Shown one piece after another: positions 9,571-17,423 of a stretch of DNA of 64,000 bases (within the stretch, counting starts at the first letter, position 1; every line of letters begins with the position of its first letter). Source of the stretch: Paenibacillaceae bacterium (GTDB taxonomy: Bacteria; Bacillota; Clostridia; Lachnospirales; Lachnospiraceae); NCBI GenBank assembly GCA_015057775.1, contig SVDT01000001.1:1-64000 (forward strand), written 5' to 3'. The position numbers and the translations under genes were made by a program. The notes beneath the pieces are model-generated. The model was not told the origin of the DNA. It saw only the letters and a list, made by a program, of their open reading frames with translations, and searched no databases.

Positions 9571-9583
9571 CTTATGCTATATT
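9571..9583 (+). promoter_or_regulatory. Extended -10 promoter of the binding-protein operon
   Basis: CTTATGCTATATT contains TGC-TATATT, an extended -10. No convincing -35 is present, consistent with an activator-dependent promoter next to the direct repeats at 9517-9555. Confidence 0.5.
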
Positions 9584-9622
9584 CTCCTTTATAAAGGAAA
9601 GATAAAGCAAAAAGGAGAATGT

Positions 9623-10615
9623 ATGAAAAAAATTATATCCATTGTAACCATTGCAGCATTATCATTGTCAATGCTTTCAGGCTGTCAAAGCATCAGTGAA
9701 AAGACAACTGCAGATGCAAAGGATTCAACAGATATGACTGAATTAGCGGTGGAATCAGTTAATGAATCCGGGATAGCCTATCCATATGAATACACAGATG
9801 CAGCAGGAAGAACCATTGTCATTGAAAAAGAACCTCAAGCAGTGGTGACCAATTATCTGCCTTTGTGGGAAACCCTGATTCTTCTGGGGGTTAAGCCAAT
9901 TGCTGTATCTGGTGCAGATAATTACATAAAGACCTGGGATGCCTTTCAGGGGTACGATGTAAGCGGAGTGAAGGACCTTGGCGCCAGTGAGCTTAACCTG
10001 GAATTGCTTGCCCAGTTAAAACCGGATATGATATTAAACCAGAGTTATGATATGAAAAACCTGGAGATTGGAAATCTGGAGAAAATCGGACCAGTTGCTG
10101 TCTTTGGAAATGATACCAAGATGGATTGGCGGCTTAGTCTGAGAGAAGTTGCCAAAATTGTGAATAAACAGGACAAGGCAGAAGAAGTAATTAAAGATAT
10201 GGATGAAAAGCTGGAGGCGGACAGAGAAAAGCTGGCAGAAAAATATAAAGACCAGACCGTAGTTCAGTTTTCACTCATGGGTAAAGATAAATATTATGTT
10301 GCATACCGCCCTGATCTATATGATAAGGAGAAAGGACTGGGATTAAATGTTCCAGAAGGCTTTACTCAGTCAGAGACTTATGAGCAGATCTCCATGGAAG
10401 CACTTGTTAAGATGAACCCTGATTACATCTTTGTCAATGTATTTGACGGGGATGAGCCGTTATTGGAAGAACTTGAGAATAACTCTGTGTGGAAGTCATT
10501 AAAGGCAGTAAAGAATGAACATATATACCAGATTGATGGAAGTGGACATGCAGCCAGTCCTCTTGCAACCTTATACACCGTAAATTTTATTACTGATAAA
10601 TTAACGGCAGATTAA
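9623..10615 (+). CDS. Metal-chelate/siderophore-type ABC transporter binding lipoprotein
   Basis: The 330-residue protein has a lipoprotein signal peptide with lipobox LSGC (Cys21) and a Peripla_BP_2 fold: EYTDAAGRTIVIEKEPQAVV near residue 55, the helix backbone between the lobes, and the late segment KAVKNEHIYQIDG. Family members bind Fe3+-siderophores, heme, cobalamin or similar chelates outside the membrane and deliver them to FecCD permeases, two of which are encoded downstream. The start is set by AAAAGGAG. A terminator-like hairpin immediately after may reduce expression of later genes relative to this one. Ligand unknown. Confidence 0.88.
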   Translation: MKKIISIVTIAALSLSMLSGCQSISEKTTADAKDSTDMTELAVESVNESGIAYPYEYTDAAGRTIVIEKEPQAVVTNYLPLWETLILLGVKPIAVSGADNYIKTWDAFQGYDVSGVKDLGASELNLELLAQLKPDMILNQSYDMKNLEIGNLEKIGPVAVFGNDTKMDWRLSLREVAKIVNKQDKAEEVIKDMDEKLEADREKLAEKYKDQTVVQFSLMGKDKYYVAYRPDLYDKEKGLGLNVPEGFTQSETYEQISMEALVKMNPDYIFVNVFDGDEPLLEELENNSVWKSLKAVKNEHIYQIDGSGHAASPLATLYTVNFITDKLTAD

Positions 10616-10647
10616 ATTTCAGAAACTTAAGGAAAAATGGTATTTTC

Positions 10648-10697
10648 AAACAGGCAGATACGGTGTCGTTACGAATGTATCTGTCTGTTTCATTTTT
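10648..10697 (+). terminator. Terminator/attenuator inside the transport operon
   Basis: A 14-bp stem (arms 10648-10661 and 10677-10690, one G-T pair, loop 15) is followed by CATTTTTTAG. It separates the binding-protein gene from the rest and argues that the exporter gene starts after it. Confidence 0.75.
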
Positions 10698-10714
10698 TAG
10701 AAATGAGAGAAACG

Positions 10715-12460
10715 ATGTTAAAACAGGCAATGAAGTATTATAAACCCTATAAAGTTCTATTTTTAATTGATTTACTCTGCGCAGTGGCGGTAGCTGTAGT
10801 GGAATTATTATTTCCCTATGCCATCAGTCATATTGTTGATGATCTGCTTCCCCTGGGAAAATGGGATGAGATGGTAAAAATCAGTCTTTTGCTGGTCCTT
10901 GCATATTTTTTAAATACCTTTTTATATATGGTCATTGATTATTGGGGTGAAAAGCTAGGTATGTACATTGAAAATGACCTCCGTAATGATCTCTTTACCC
11001 ACTTGCAGAAGATGTCTTATCAGTTCTTTGATAATAATAAAACCGGACAGCTAATTGCAAAGGTTTCTAACGATCTGCATCAGATAGGAACGGTTGCTCA
11101 TTATGCGCCAGAGCAGTTTCTGGTTGCCGGTTCTATGTTAGTAACCACAGTAATCATCATGTTATCCATTAGTAAGCTGCTTGCCTGCCTGATTGTAATG
11201 AATGTAGTGTTACTTTTAGCAATTAATATTAATTTTACGAAGGTCATGGTCAATATTTCACGGAGCTTGTTTGGCAATGTGGGAGAGATGTCAGCAGAAC
11301 TGGAAGAAAATTTTGCCGGAATTCGTGTGGTACAGGCTTATTGCTGTGAGGCACATCAAAGAGAGACATTTCAAAAAACCACAGAGCGCTACTGCAAGCG
11401 GCAACAGGAGGGCTTTCTTCGAATTGCAGCCTGTAATGGAATTACATATTTTGTCACAAAACTTCTTCCGGTTTTAATTATACTGGCCGGTGGCTGGCTG
11501 GCACTTCATGGCAGAATCAGTGAGGGACAATTCTTTAGCTTTATTCTGCTTACCAATCTGCTGCTAAAGCCGGTTGAGATGCTAAGTAATTTTGCTGCAC
11601 GATACCCAAAAGGAATCGCCGGATTTCAGAATTTCGTGGAACTAATGAAGATAGAGCCAGATATTAAGGACCGTGAGAATGCAGTGGAACTGGAACAGCC
11701 AAAGGGCGAGATTGTATTTAAGGATGTAAACTTTTCTTATGAAGAAGGAAAGCCGGTTCTTGAAAATCTGTCTCTTACCATAAGGGAAGGAGAGACGGTG
11801 GCTTTTGTAGGAAACTCTGGCTCAGGAAAAAGTACGATCTGCGGTTTAATACCAAGATTCTATGAAATCAGTAAAGGCTCCATTCAAATTGAAGGAAAGA
11901 ACATTCAGGATATCCGTTTAAAATCCTTGAGACAGCATATCGGTGTAGTGGCACAGGATGTATTTCTTTTCTCCGGAACAATAGAGGAAAATATCCGGGT
12001 TGGGAAACCAGATGCAAGTGAGGAAGAGCTGTGGAAAGCAGCAAAGCAGGCAAATCTTTATGATTTTATTATAGAACAGCCCAATGGAATGAAAACCATG
12101 ATCGGGGAGCGGGGAATCAAGCTTTCCGGTGGGCAAAAGCAAAGGCTTTCCATTGCAAGAATGTTTCTAAAAAATCCTCCAATTCTGATTCTGGATGAGG
12201 CAACCTCAGCTCTTGATGCAGAAAATGAGATGGAAATCCACCGCTCCTTACGAGAACTTTCCAAAGGAAGAACCACACTTTTAATCGCCCATCGTTTTTC
12301 TACCATTAAAGATGCCAGCCGTATCATAGTGGTGGAGCCAGGCGGAACAATTCAGGAAGGAACTCACGAGGAACTTATGAAAGACAATGGGATTTATAAA
12401 AAGTTATATGAATTACAACAGAATGCACTTACTAATGACAGTTTAGGTGGGAAGGAGTAA
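10715..12460 (+). CDS. ABC exporter-type half transporter (membrane domain fused to ATPase)
   Basis: The protein has six membrane segments (about 1-310; ABC_membrane family) then a nucleotide-binding domain with Walker A GNSGSGKST (near 366), signature LSGGQKQR (near 470) and Walker B ILILDEATSALD (near 491). I placed the start at ATG 10715 (581 residues) because longer versions would begin inside the hairpin at 10648-10697; ATG 10703 is also possible. With one half encoded it probably works as a homodimer. It sits between the binding protein and the FecCD permeases, ending 2 bases before the first permease. It could export a chelator, or release one after processing; its substrate is unknown. 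Confidence 0.85.
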   Translation: MLKQAMKYYKPYKVLFLIDLLCAVAVAVVELLFPYAISHIVDDLLPLGKWDEMVKISLLLVLAYFLNTFLYMVIDYWGEKLGMYIENDLRNDLFTHLQKMSYQFFDNNKTGQLIAKVSNDLHQIGTVAHYAPEQFLVAGSMLVTTVIIMLSISKLLACLIVMNVVLLLAININFTKVMVNISRSLFGNVGEMSAELEENFAGIRVVQAYCCEAHQRETFQKTTERYCKRQQEGFLRIAACNGITYFVTKLLPVLIILAGGWLALHGRISEGQFFSFILLTNLLLKPVEMLSNFAARYPKGIAGFQNFVELMKIEPDIKDRENAVELEQPKGEIVFKDVNFSYEEGKPVLENLSLTIREGETVAFVGNSGSGKSTICGLIPRFYEISKGSIQIEGKNIQDIRLKSLRQHIGVVAQDVFLFSGTIEENIRVGKPDASEEELWKAAKQANLYDFIIEQPNGMKTMIGERGIKLSGGQKQRLSIARMFLKNPPILILDEATSALDAENEMEIHRSLRELSKGRTTLLIAHRFSTIKDASRIIVVEPGGTIQEGTHEELMKDNGIYKKLYELQQNALTNDSLGGKE

Positions 12461-12462
12461 GA

Positions 12463-13461
12463 ATGAAATACAGGAACCGGGTTATGATCGTGATTTCAGG
12501 CAGCCTCTTTGTGCTCTGTGTGGCGATTTTCATATCCATTATGACGGGTGCCGCTAATCTCACTTTACAAGTTGTGAGTGACTCATTTTTCTCGTTTCAT
12601 GCAGATGACTCAAATCATCTGCTGGTTCGGGATATGAGAGTACCAAGAGCAATCTCCGGCGCTTTAATCGGAGCTGCCCTTGCTGTGGCAGGAGCAATGA
12701 TGCAGGGAATGACCAGAAATCCACTGGCAGATTCCGGTCTTATGGGACTAAGCGCAGGTGCGGGATTATTTTTAGCTGTTTCCCTGATATTTTTAAAGGG
12801 AATGAGTTATTCCGGGATTATTGGTATGACTTTTCTTGGAGCCGCCTTTGGTGCAGGGAGCGTACATCTGATCAGCATTTTAGTTCCGGGGGGAAATGAA
12901 TCCATGAAGCTGGTGCTTGCAGGGGCTACTGTAAGTACACTATTTTCTGCTATCAGCCAGGCCATTGCCATCTACACCAATGCATCCCAAAGTATTATGT
13001 TCTGGACCATGGGAAATGCTTCTGGAGTCACCTGGTCCCAGTTAAGGATCGGAGGCCCGGTAATAGCCGTCAGCATTGTGGCCGGAATTGGGTTATCAAA
13101 GAGAATCTCTATCTTGAATATGGGAGAGGAGACCGCAAGGGGGTTAGGAGTAAACACCGGACAGACCAGGAGACTGGGAACGATTCTGGTAGTACTGCTT
13201 TCTGGAACCTCCTTTGCTCTTTGCGGAAGTATTACTTTTGTAGGAATGATGATTCCTCATTTTGTGAGATTTCTGGTGGGGCCGGATTATCGGCTCATTA
13301 TCCCTATCAGCGCCTTACAGGGAGCCGTTTTGGTGGTGGTGGCAGATGTGTTTTCAAAGACCATTAATGCTCCGGCTGAAATTCCCCTGGGAGCGGTAAT
13401 CGCGGTGATTGGAGTCCCGATATTTCTTTATTATGCAAGCAAAGAAAGGGGGAGAGATTAA
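12463..13461 (+). CDS. FecCD-family ABC permease, first subunit
   Basis: The 332-residue hydrophobic protein has about nine to ten membrane segments and FecCD signatures: RVPRAISGALIGAALAVAGA, MQGMTRNPLADSGLMGLSAGAG and FVGMMIPHFVRFLVG. FecCD permeases import iron-siderophores, heme or cobalamin. It starts two bases after the exporter gene behind GGAAGGAG and ends directly before the second permease, so the two subunits are translationally coupled and should form a heterodimer. Confidence 0.92.
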   Translation: MKYRNRVMIVISGSLFVLCVAIFISIMTGAANLTLQVVSDSFFSFHADDSNHLLVRDMRVPRAISGALIGAALAVAGAMMQGMTRNPLADSGLMGLSAGAGLFLAVSLIFLKGMSYSGIIGMTFLGAAFGAGSVHLISILVPGGNESMKLVLAGATVSTLFSAISQAIAIYTNASQSIMFWTMGNASGVTWSQLRIGGPVIAVSIVAGIGLSKRISILNMGEETARGLGVNTGQTRRLGTILVVLLSGTSFALCGSITFVGMMIPHFVRFLVGPDYRLIIPISALQGAVLVVVADVFSKTINAPAEIPLGAVIAVIGVPIFLYYASKERGRD

Positions 13462-14502
13462 ATGAAAAAACTATGGAAGCAGTTCGGGAATATCCGTTTA
13501 CTGATAATGTCATTACTGCTTTTAGGAGGCCTTTTCTTTGTAAGTATTAACGCTGGTTATACTCCCATTGGATTAGGAGATATGTTGCGCATATTAAGCG
13601 GTGGGGGAGATGGCGGAGAAAACATGATTGTATTTGATTTTCGCCTTCCTCGTATCGTGGTTGCAATATTGGTGGGCATGGGATTTTCCCTGTCAGGCTG
13701 TGTGTTGCAGGGCATTACAAGAAATCCGTTGGCAGATCCGGGACTTTTGGGCATTAATTCCGGTGCAGGAATCGTAGTTCTGATTTTTATGACATTGTCC
13801 GGTACCCTTAGTATGGGAGGTGTTCTGAGCCTTCCCTTCCTCTCCTTGCTTGGAGCACTGCTGACCAGTGGATTGTTATATGCCATCTCGGTGCAAAAAG
13901 GACGGGGACTCAATACAGCCCGGCTGATTCTCAACGGAATTGCCATTCAGGCCGGTATCAATGCACTGATGACCATACTGGTTCTTAAATTGGATGACAC
14001 CCAGTACAATACCCTGGCTGTCTGGCAAGCGGGAAGTATTCATAATTCCAACTGGAAGATGGTTGTCAGTCTGGTTCCCTGGATTTTCACCGCAATGGGA
14101 TACCTGTGTATGAGAGCAAAGGAACTGGATATTTTGATGGTTGGCGATGAACTTTCTGCAGGAGTGGGAGTTTCAGTTCAAAAAGAGAAAAAAATACTGC
14201 TATTTATGGCGGTAGCACTAGCGGCTGCTTCTGTATCAGTAAGTGGCAGCCTGCATTTTGTGGGACTTTTGGGACCACATATGGCAAGAAGAATTGTTGG
14301 CTCCAGACACAGGATACTTCTTCCTTTTTGCGCTGTAACCGGCGCAATTCTGGTACTGGTAGCGGATACCATAGGCAGGATTATAATAGAGCCGTCGGAG
14401 ATTCCGGCAGGAATTGTAGCTGCAATTTTAGGTGCACCTTATTTCCTCTTTCTTTTAGTTACGAACAGCCGTGCTGGAAGAAAAGAGAACGCAGGAATAT
14501 AA
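13462..14502 (+). CDS. FecCD-family ABC permease, second subunit
   Basis: The 346-residue paralogue of the preceding gene has RLPRIVVAILVGMGFSLSG, LQGITRNPLADPGLLGINSG and FVGLLGPHMARRIVGS, the diagnostic FecCD blocks, including the loop that contacts the ATPase. Its ATG directly abuts the previous stop codon. It should pair with the first permease and the ATPase downstream to form the importer fed by the lipoprotein at 9623. Confidence 0.92.
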   Translation: MKKLWKQFGNIRLLIMSLLLLGGLFFVSINAGYTPIGLGDMLRILSGGGDGGENMIVFDFRLPRIVVAILVGMGFSLSGCVLQGITRNPLADPGLLGINSGAGIVVLIFMTLSGTLSMGGVLSLPFLSLLGALLTSGLLYAISVQKGRGLNTARLILNGIAIQAGINALMTILVLKLDDTQYNTLAVWQAGSIHNSNWKMVVSLVPWIFTAMGYLCMRAKELDILMVGDELSAGVGVSVQKEKKILLFMAVALAAASVSVSGSLHFVGLLGPHMARRIVGSRHRILLPFCAVTGAILVLVADTIGRIIIEPSEIPAGIVAAILGAPYFLFLLVTNSRAGRKENAGI

Positions 14503-14521
14503 ACATTTGGGAGGAACCAGG

Positions 14522-15349
14522 ATGAGAGAATTGAGAACGGACCAGGTAAGAGTAGCTTATGGGGAAAATGTTATTATCGAAAACTTAAGCCTAGAGATAC
14601 CTTCTGGTAAAATCACCACCATCATAGGTCCCAATGGTTGCGGCAAATCCACTCTGTTAAAAACCATCGGAAGGATTATGAAGGCGAAAAAGGGATTGGT
14701 GTATCTGGATGGCACAGATATCTATGAGTTATCCGGTAAAGAATTTGCCAGGAAACTTGCAATTCTTCCCCAGAGCCCTCTTGCACCCGAAGGTCTCACA
14801 GCGGAAGAACTGGTATCTTATGGACGATATGCTCATCAAAAGGGATTTGGAAAACAAAGTGAAAAAGACCGGGAGATAATCAGGTGGGCGCTTGAAGTCA
14901 CCAATCTTTCAGCACTCGGAAAAAGAAGTATTGATCATATGTCGGGAGGACAAAGGCAGAGGGTGTGGATTGCCATGGCATTAGCACAGCAGGCAGATGT
15001 AATTTTACTTGATGAGCCAACCACTTATCTGGATGTGGCCTATCAGCTTGAGATATTGGAACTATTAGAAAATCTCAATAAAACCCAGGGGTGTACCATT
15101 GTAATGGTGCTTCATGACATCAATATGGCTTCCAGGTATGCGGATTATCTCATTGCATTAAAAAAAGGAAAAGTAATAGGGAAAGGTACGCCCCATCAGG
15201 TGATTACCAGGGAGTTACTTCGGGAGGTCTATCAGATTGAGGCGGATATTATGATAGAAGATTACAGTAAAAAGCCGGTTTGCATGTCCTGTCGGCTTTG
15301 CCGTCACAAGGAACCGGACACAGCGGTGGTAAAAACAGCAGTCGTGTAG
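14522..15349 (+). CDS. ABC importer ATPase (FepC/BtuD type) with a cysteine-containing C-terminal tail
   Basis: The 275-residue ATPase has Walker A GPNGCGKST (near 36), signature MSGGQRQR (near 140), Walker B VILLDEPTTYLD (near 161) and an H-loop His in VLHDINMA. ATG 14522 follows GGAGGAACCAG. It completes the FecCD importer. Oddly, the protein ends with a tail carrying the motif CMSCRLCRH (from about residue 254), three closely spaced cysteines that the usual FepC fold does not need. They could bind a metal or cluster, which is suggestive next to Fe-S proteins, but this is inference. Confidence 0.9.
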   Translation: MRELRTDQVRVAYGENVIIENLSLEIPSGKITTIIGPNGCGKSTLLKTIGRIMKAKKGLVYLDGTDIYELSGKEFARKLAILPQSPLAPEGLTAEELVSYGRYAHQKGFGKQSEKDREIIRWALEVTNLSALGKRSIDHMSGGQRQRVWIAMALAQQADVILLDEPTTYLDVAYQLEILELLENLNKTQGCTIVMVLHDINMASRYADYLIALKKGKVIGKGTPHQVITRELLREVYQIEADIMIEDYSKKPVCMSCRLCRHKEPDTAVVKTAVV

Positions 15350-15370
15350 TAAAATGGAGGTCAGCAAAAT

Positions 15371-16111
15371 ATGAAGAAAATAGCAATATACGGAAAAGGC
15401 GGCATTGGAAAATCCACTACAGTATCCAATCTGTCTGCAGCACTGGCTGCTAAAGGATATAAAGTGATGCAGATCGGGTGTGATCCTAAAGCAGATTCCT
15501 CCAGGAATCTGACTGGAGGGAAGAAAATTCCAACGGTTCTGGAGCTGTTACGGGATAAAGAAAATGTGGTGCTTACGGATCTGGTTTATGAGGGAGATGA
15601 AGGCGTACTATGTGTGGAAGCCGGAGGACCGGTTCCTGGAGTTGGATGTGCAGGGCGCGGAATCATTACGGCATTTGAAAAGCTGGAGGAGTTAGATGCA
15701 TTTTCAGTATACCAGCCGGATATTGTAATCTATGATGTCCTGGGAGATGTAGTATGCGGCGGATTTGCCATGCCAATAAGGGGCGGTTATGCAGAGGAAG
15801 TCTACATCGTATCTTCCGGTGAGATGATGTCCTTGTATGCAGCAAATAACATTGCATCAGCCGTTAAGATGTTTGGAAAACGAAAATATGCCTCTCTTCG
15901 TGGAATTATTTTAAACAGCAAAAACATTGAAAATGAAGAGGCACTGGTGGAACAGGCAGCCAGGGAGATTGAGACCCAGGTGGTCTTTCAGATACCAAGA
16001 AATCCGCTGATCCAGCAGGCAGAAGCATTGGGAAAAACCGTGGTCAGTGCATTTCCGGATAGTGAGATGGCAAAAAACTATGAGAAACTTGGCAATTTGA
16101 TTTTTAGTTAA
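15371..16111 (+). CDS. NifH-like nitrogenase-superfamily reductase (Fe-protein)
   Basis: The 246-residue protein has a deviant Walker A P-loop GKGGIGKST (8-16), switch-type motif GCDPKADSS, the first cluster cysteine Cys93 in GVGCAGRG (with the Arg that is ADP-ribosylated in nitrogenase) and the second, Cys129, in [12 protein letters not shown]. These fit a homodimer with one bridging [4Fe-4S] cluster, donating electrons with ATP hydrolysis. Local motifs are closer to true NifH than to BchL. It is about 30-50 residues shorter than usual NifH, missing mainly C-terminal sequence. It is followed by its two putative partner subunits, with no nif assembly genes in view. Confidence 0.92.
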   Translation: MKKIAIYGKGGIGKSTTVSNLSAALAAKGYKVMQIGCDPKADSSRNLTGGKKIPTVLELLRDKENVVLTDLVYEGDEGVLCVEAGGPVPGVGCAGRGIITAFEKLEELDAFSVYQPDIVIYDVLGDVVCGGFAMPIRGGYAEEVYIVSSGEMMSLYAANNIASAVKMFGKRKYASLRGIILNSKNIENEEALVEQAAREIETQVVFQIPRNPLIQQAEALGKTVVSAFPDSEMAKNYEKLGNLIFS

Positions 16112-16145
16112 GCCAGTTATTTAACTAACTGAAAAGGAGATTTTT

Positions 16146-17423
16146 ATGAATCAACAGCTTAAGGCCTGTCGGTTATCTGAGATAGAGAGCAATCAGGGAA
16201 TCCCTTTTTCCCATGCAGCCCCCAGCGTGGGGCATCATTGTCCCATGCATACGGCGCTGGCAACGCTTCAGGGGGTAAGGGGTGTTTCCACACTTGTTGT
16301 GGGAATGCCGGAGTGCGGATTTTACAGCAGATATGTGATGGAGACACCAAAAGGTCCTGGTGGAGAGCTTCACTATACGTATGTGTTAGATGCCAATGAA
16401 GTGGTATTTGGATGCCGGGAAGGATTACTAAAAGCGCTGGAAGAAATGGAACGAGACGGAGCAGATGCAATTGCTGTTATAATGACTTGTGTCCCGGCGC
16501 TGATTGGAGAAGACATTCAGGAAATTACGGAAAGCTTTGGTGCAGGGCACAGGGCCAGGGCGGCTGCCATGGATCTGGCCCATTATAAGCGCAATGGTTA
16601 TGAGGCTGGTTATTATGAGAGTTATCTGGCACTGGCAGAATTTTGTGATACATTAAAGAAGGAAAATGTGGTCTTCCTTTTAGGCGGAGCGCAGTCACAA
16701 GAGGGCAAGGAACTATGTGGATGGTTGCATACAGGATCTTCTTCCTATGATATCGTTACAATTGAAGATGTCTTTGAATTAAGTCAGTTTACTAAAATTA
16801 GCAGTTCCTGCCTTAATATTGTCACGAATATTCATTTCCTTCCCTTGGCAAAGCGATTAGAAGAAGTCTATGATATTGCTTATGTCTTTCTGGGAGAGTC
16901 TTATGGAAGAGATGGCATTCAGGAGGCATATAAGAAAATAGGAACCGCCCTTTTGTTGAGAGAGACTCCGGTCTTTTTTCACTCCCAAGAGGCTGCTAAG
17001 TTAGAAGCCAGGGTGAGAGAGGGGTTAGAGGGCAGCCGCTTTCTCCTTACAGCAAACATTCCGGATGCCCTGATTTTAACCGAGTATCTGTGTTCCCTTT
17101 CAATGACTCCCTGTTTTCTACATCTGGAAGAATACCAGCAGTGGATGAAAGAATGGAAAAATAAGATATTGTCCCACGGTTCTAATCCTTTGACTGCATT
17201 TCTTGTAGAAGATAGCATGACAGAAGACGGATTTAAGGAGCTTGGTTTTGAAAAGCCGGGAAGTTATCGGTTTGTCATTGGAAAAGAGATTGGGGAGGAG
17301 CTTGGTTGTCTGAAAGCAGGAAGAAGCTTTTTGCCGCGGCTCATTGGATATGAGAGAACCTTTGCCCTTCTTAAACTTCTTGACGGGCTTTTAAGAGAGG
17401 AGAATACATATGCCGCTTTATAA
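16146..17423 (+). CDS. Nitrogenase component 1-like subunit, D/N type
   Basis: The 425-residue protein aligns by eye with the alpha-type subunits of nitrogenase-superfamily reductases. Three cysteines occupy P-cluster positions: Cys32 (HHCPMH), Cys57 (MPECGFYSR) and Cys115 (MTCVPALIGEDI). Around residue 225 the NLVHC segment that holds the FeMo-cofactor Cys in NifD reads NIVTN, and no equivalent of the cofactor His is evident near the C-terminus. It should therefore hold a [4Fe-4S]-type site rather than FeMo-co, as in BchN. It overlaps the next gene by 14 bases, implying 1:1 translation. Substrate unknown. Confidence 0.88.
   Translation: MNQQLKACRLSEIESNQGIPFSHAAPSVGHHCPMHTALATLQGVRGVSTLVVGMPECGFYSRYVMETPKGPGGELHYTYVLDANEVVFGCREGLLKALEEMERDGADAIAVIMTCVPALIGEDIQEITESFGAGHRARAAAMDLAHYKRNGYEAGYYESYLALAEFCDTLKKENVVFLLGGAQSQEGKELCGWLHTGSSSYDIVTIEDVFELSQFTKISSSCLNIVTNIHFLPLAKRLEEVYDIAYVFLGESYGRDGIQEAYKKIGTALLLRETPVFFHSQEAAKLEARVREGLEGSRFLLTANIPDALILTEYLCSLSMTPCFLHLEEYQQWMKEWKNKILSHGSNPLTAFLVEDSMTEDGFKELGFEKPGSYRFVIGKEIGEELGCLKAGRSFLPRLIGYERTFALLKLLDGLLREENTYAAL

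Noticed and set aside
10637..10714. N-terminal extension of the exporter gene
   Set aside because: The extension would encode the terminator-like hairpin at 10648-10697 and lacks a ribosome site.
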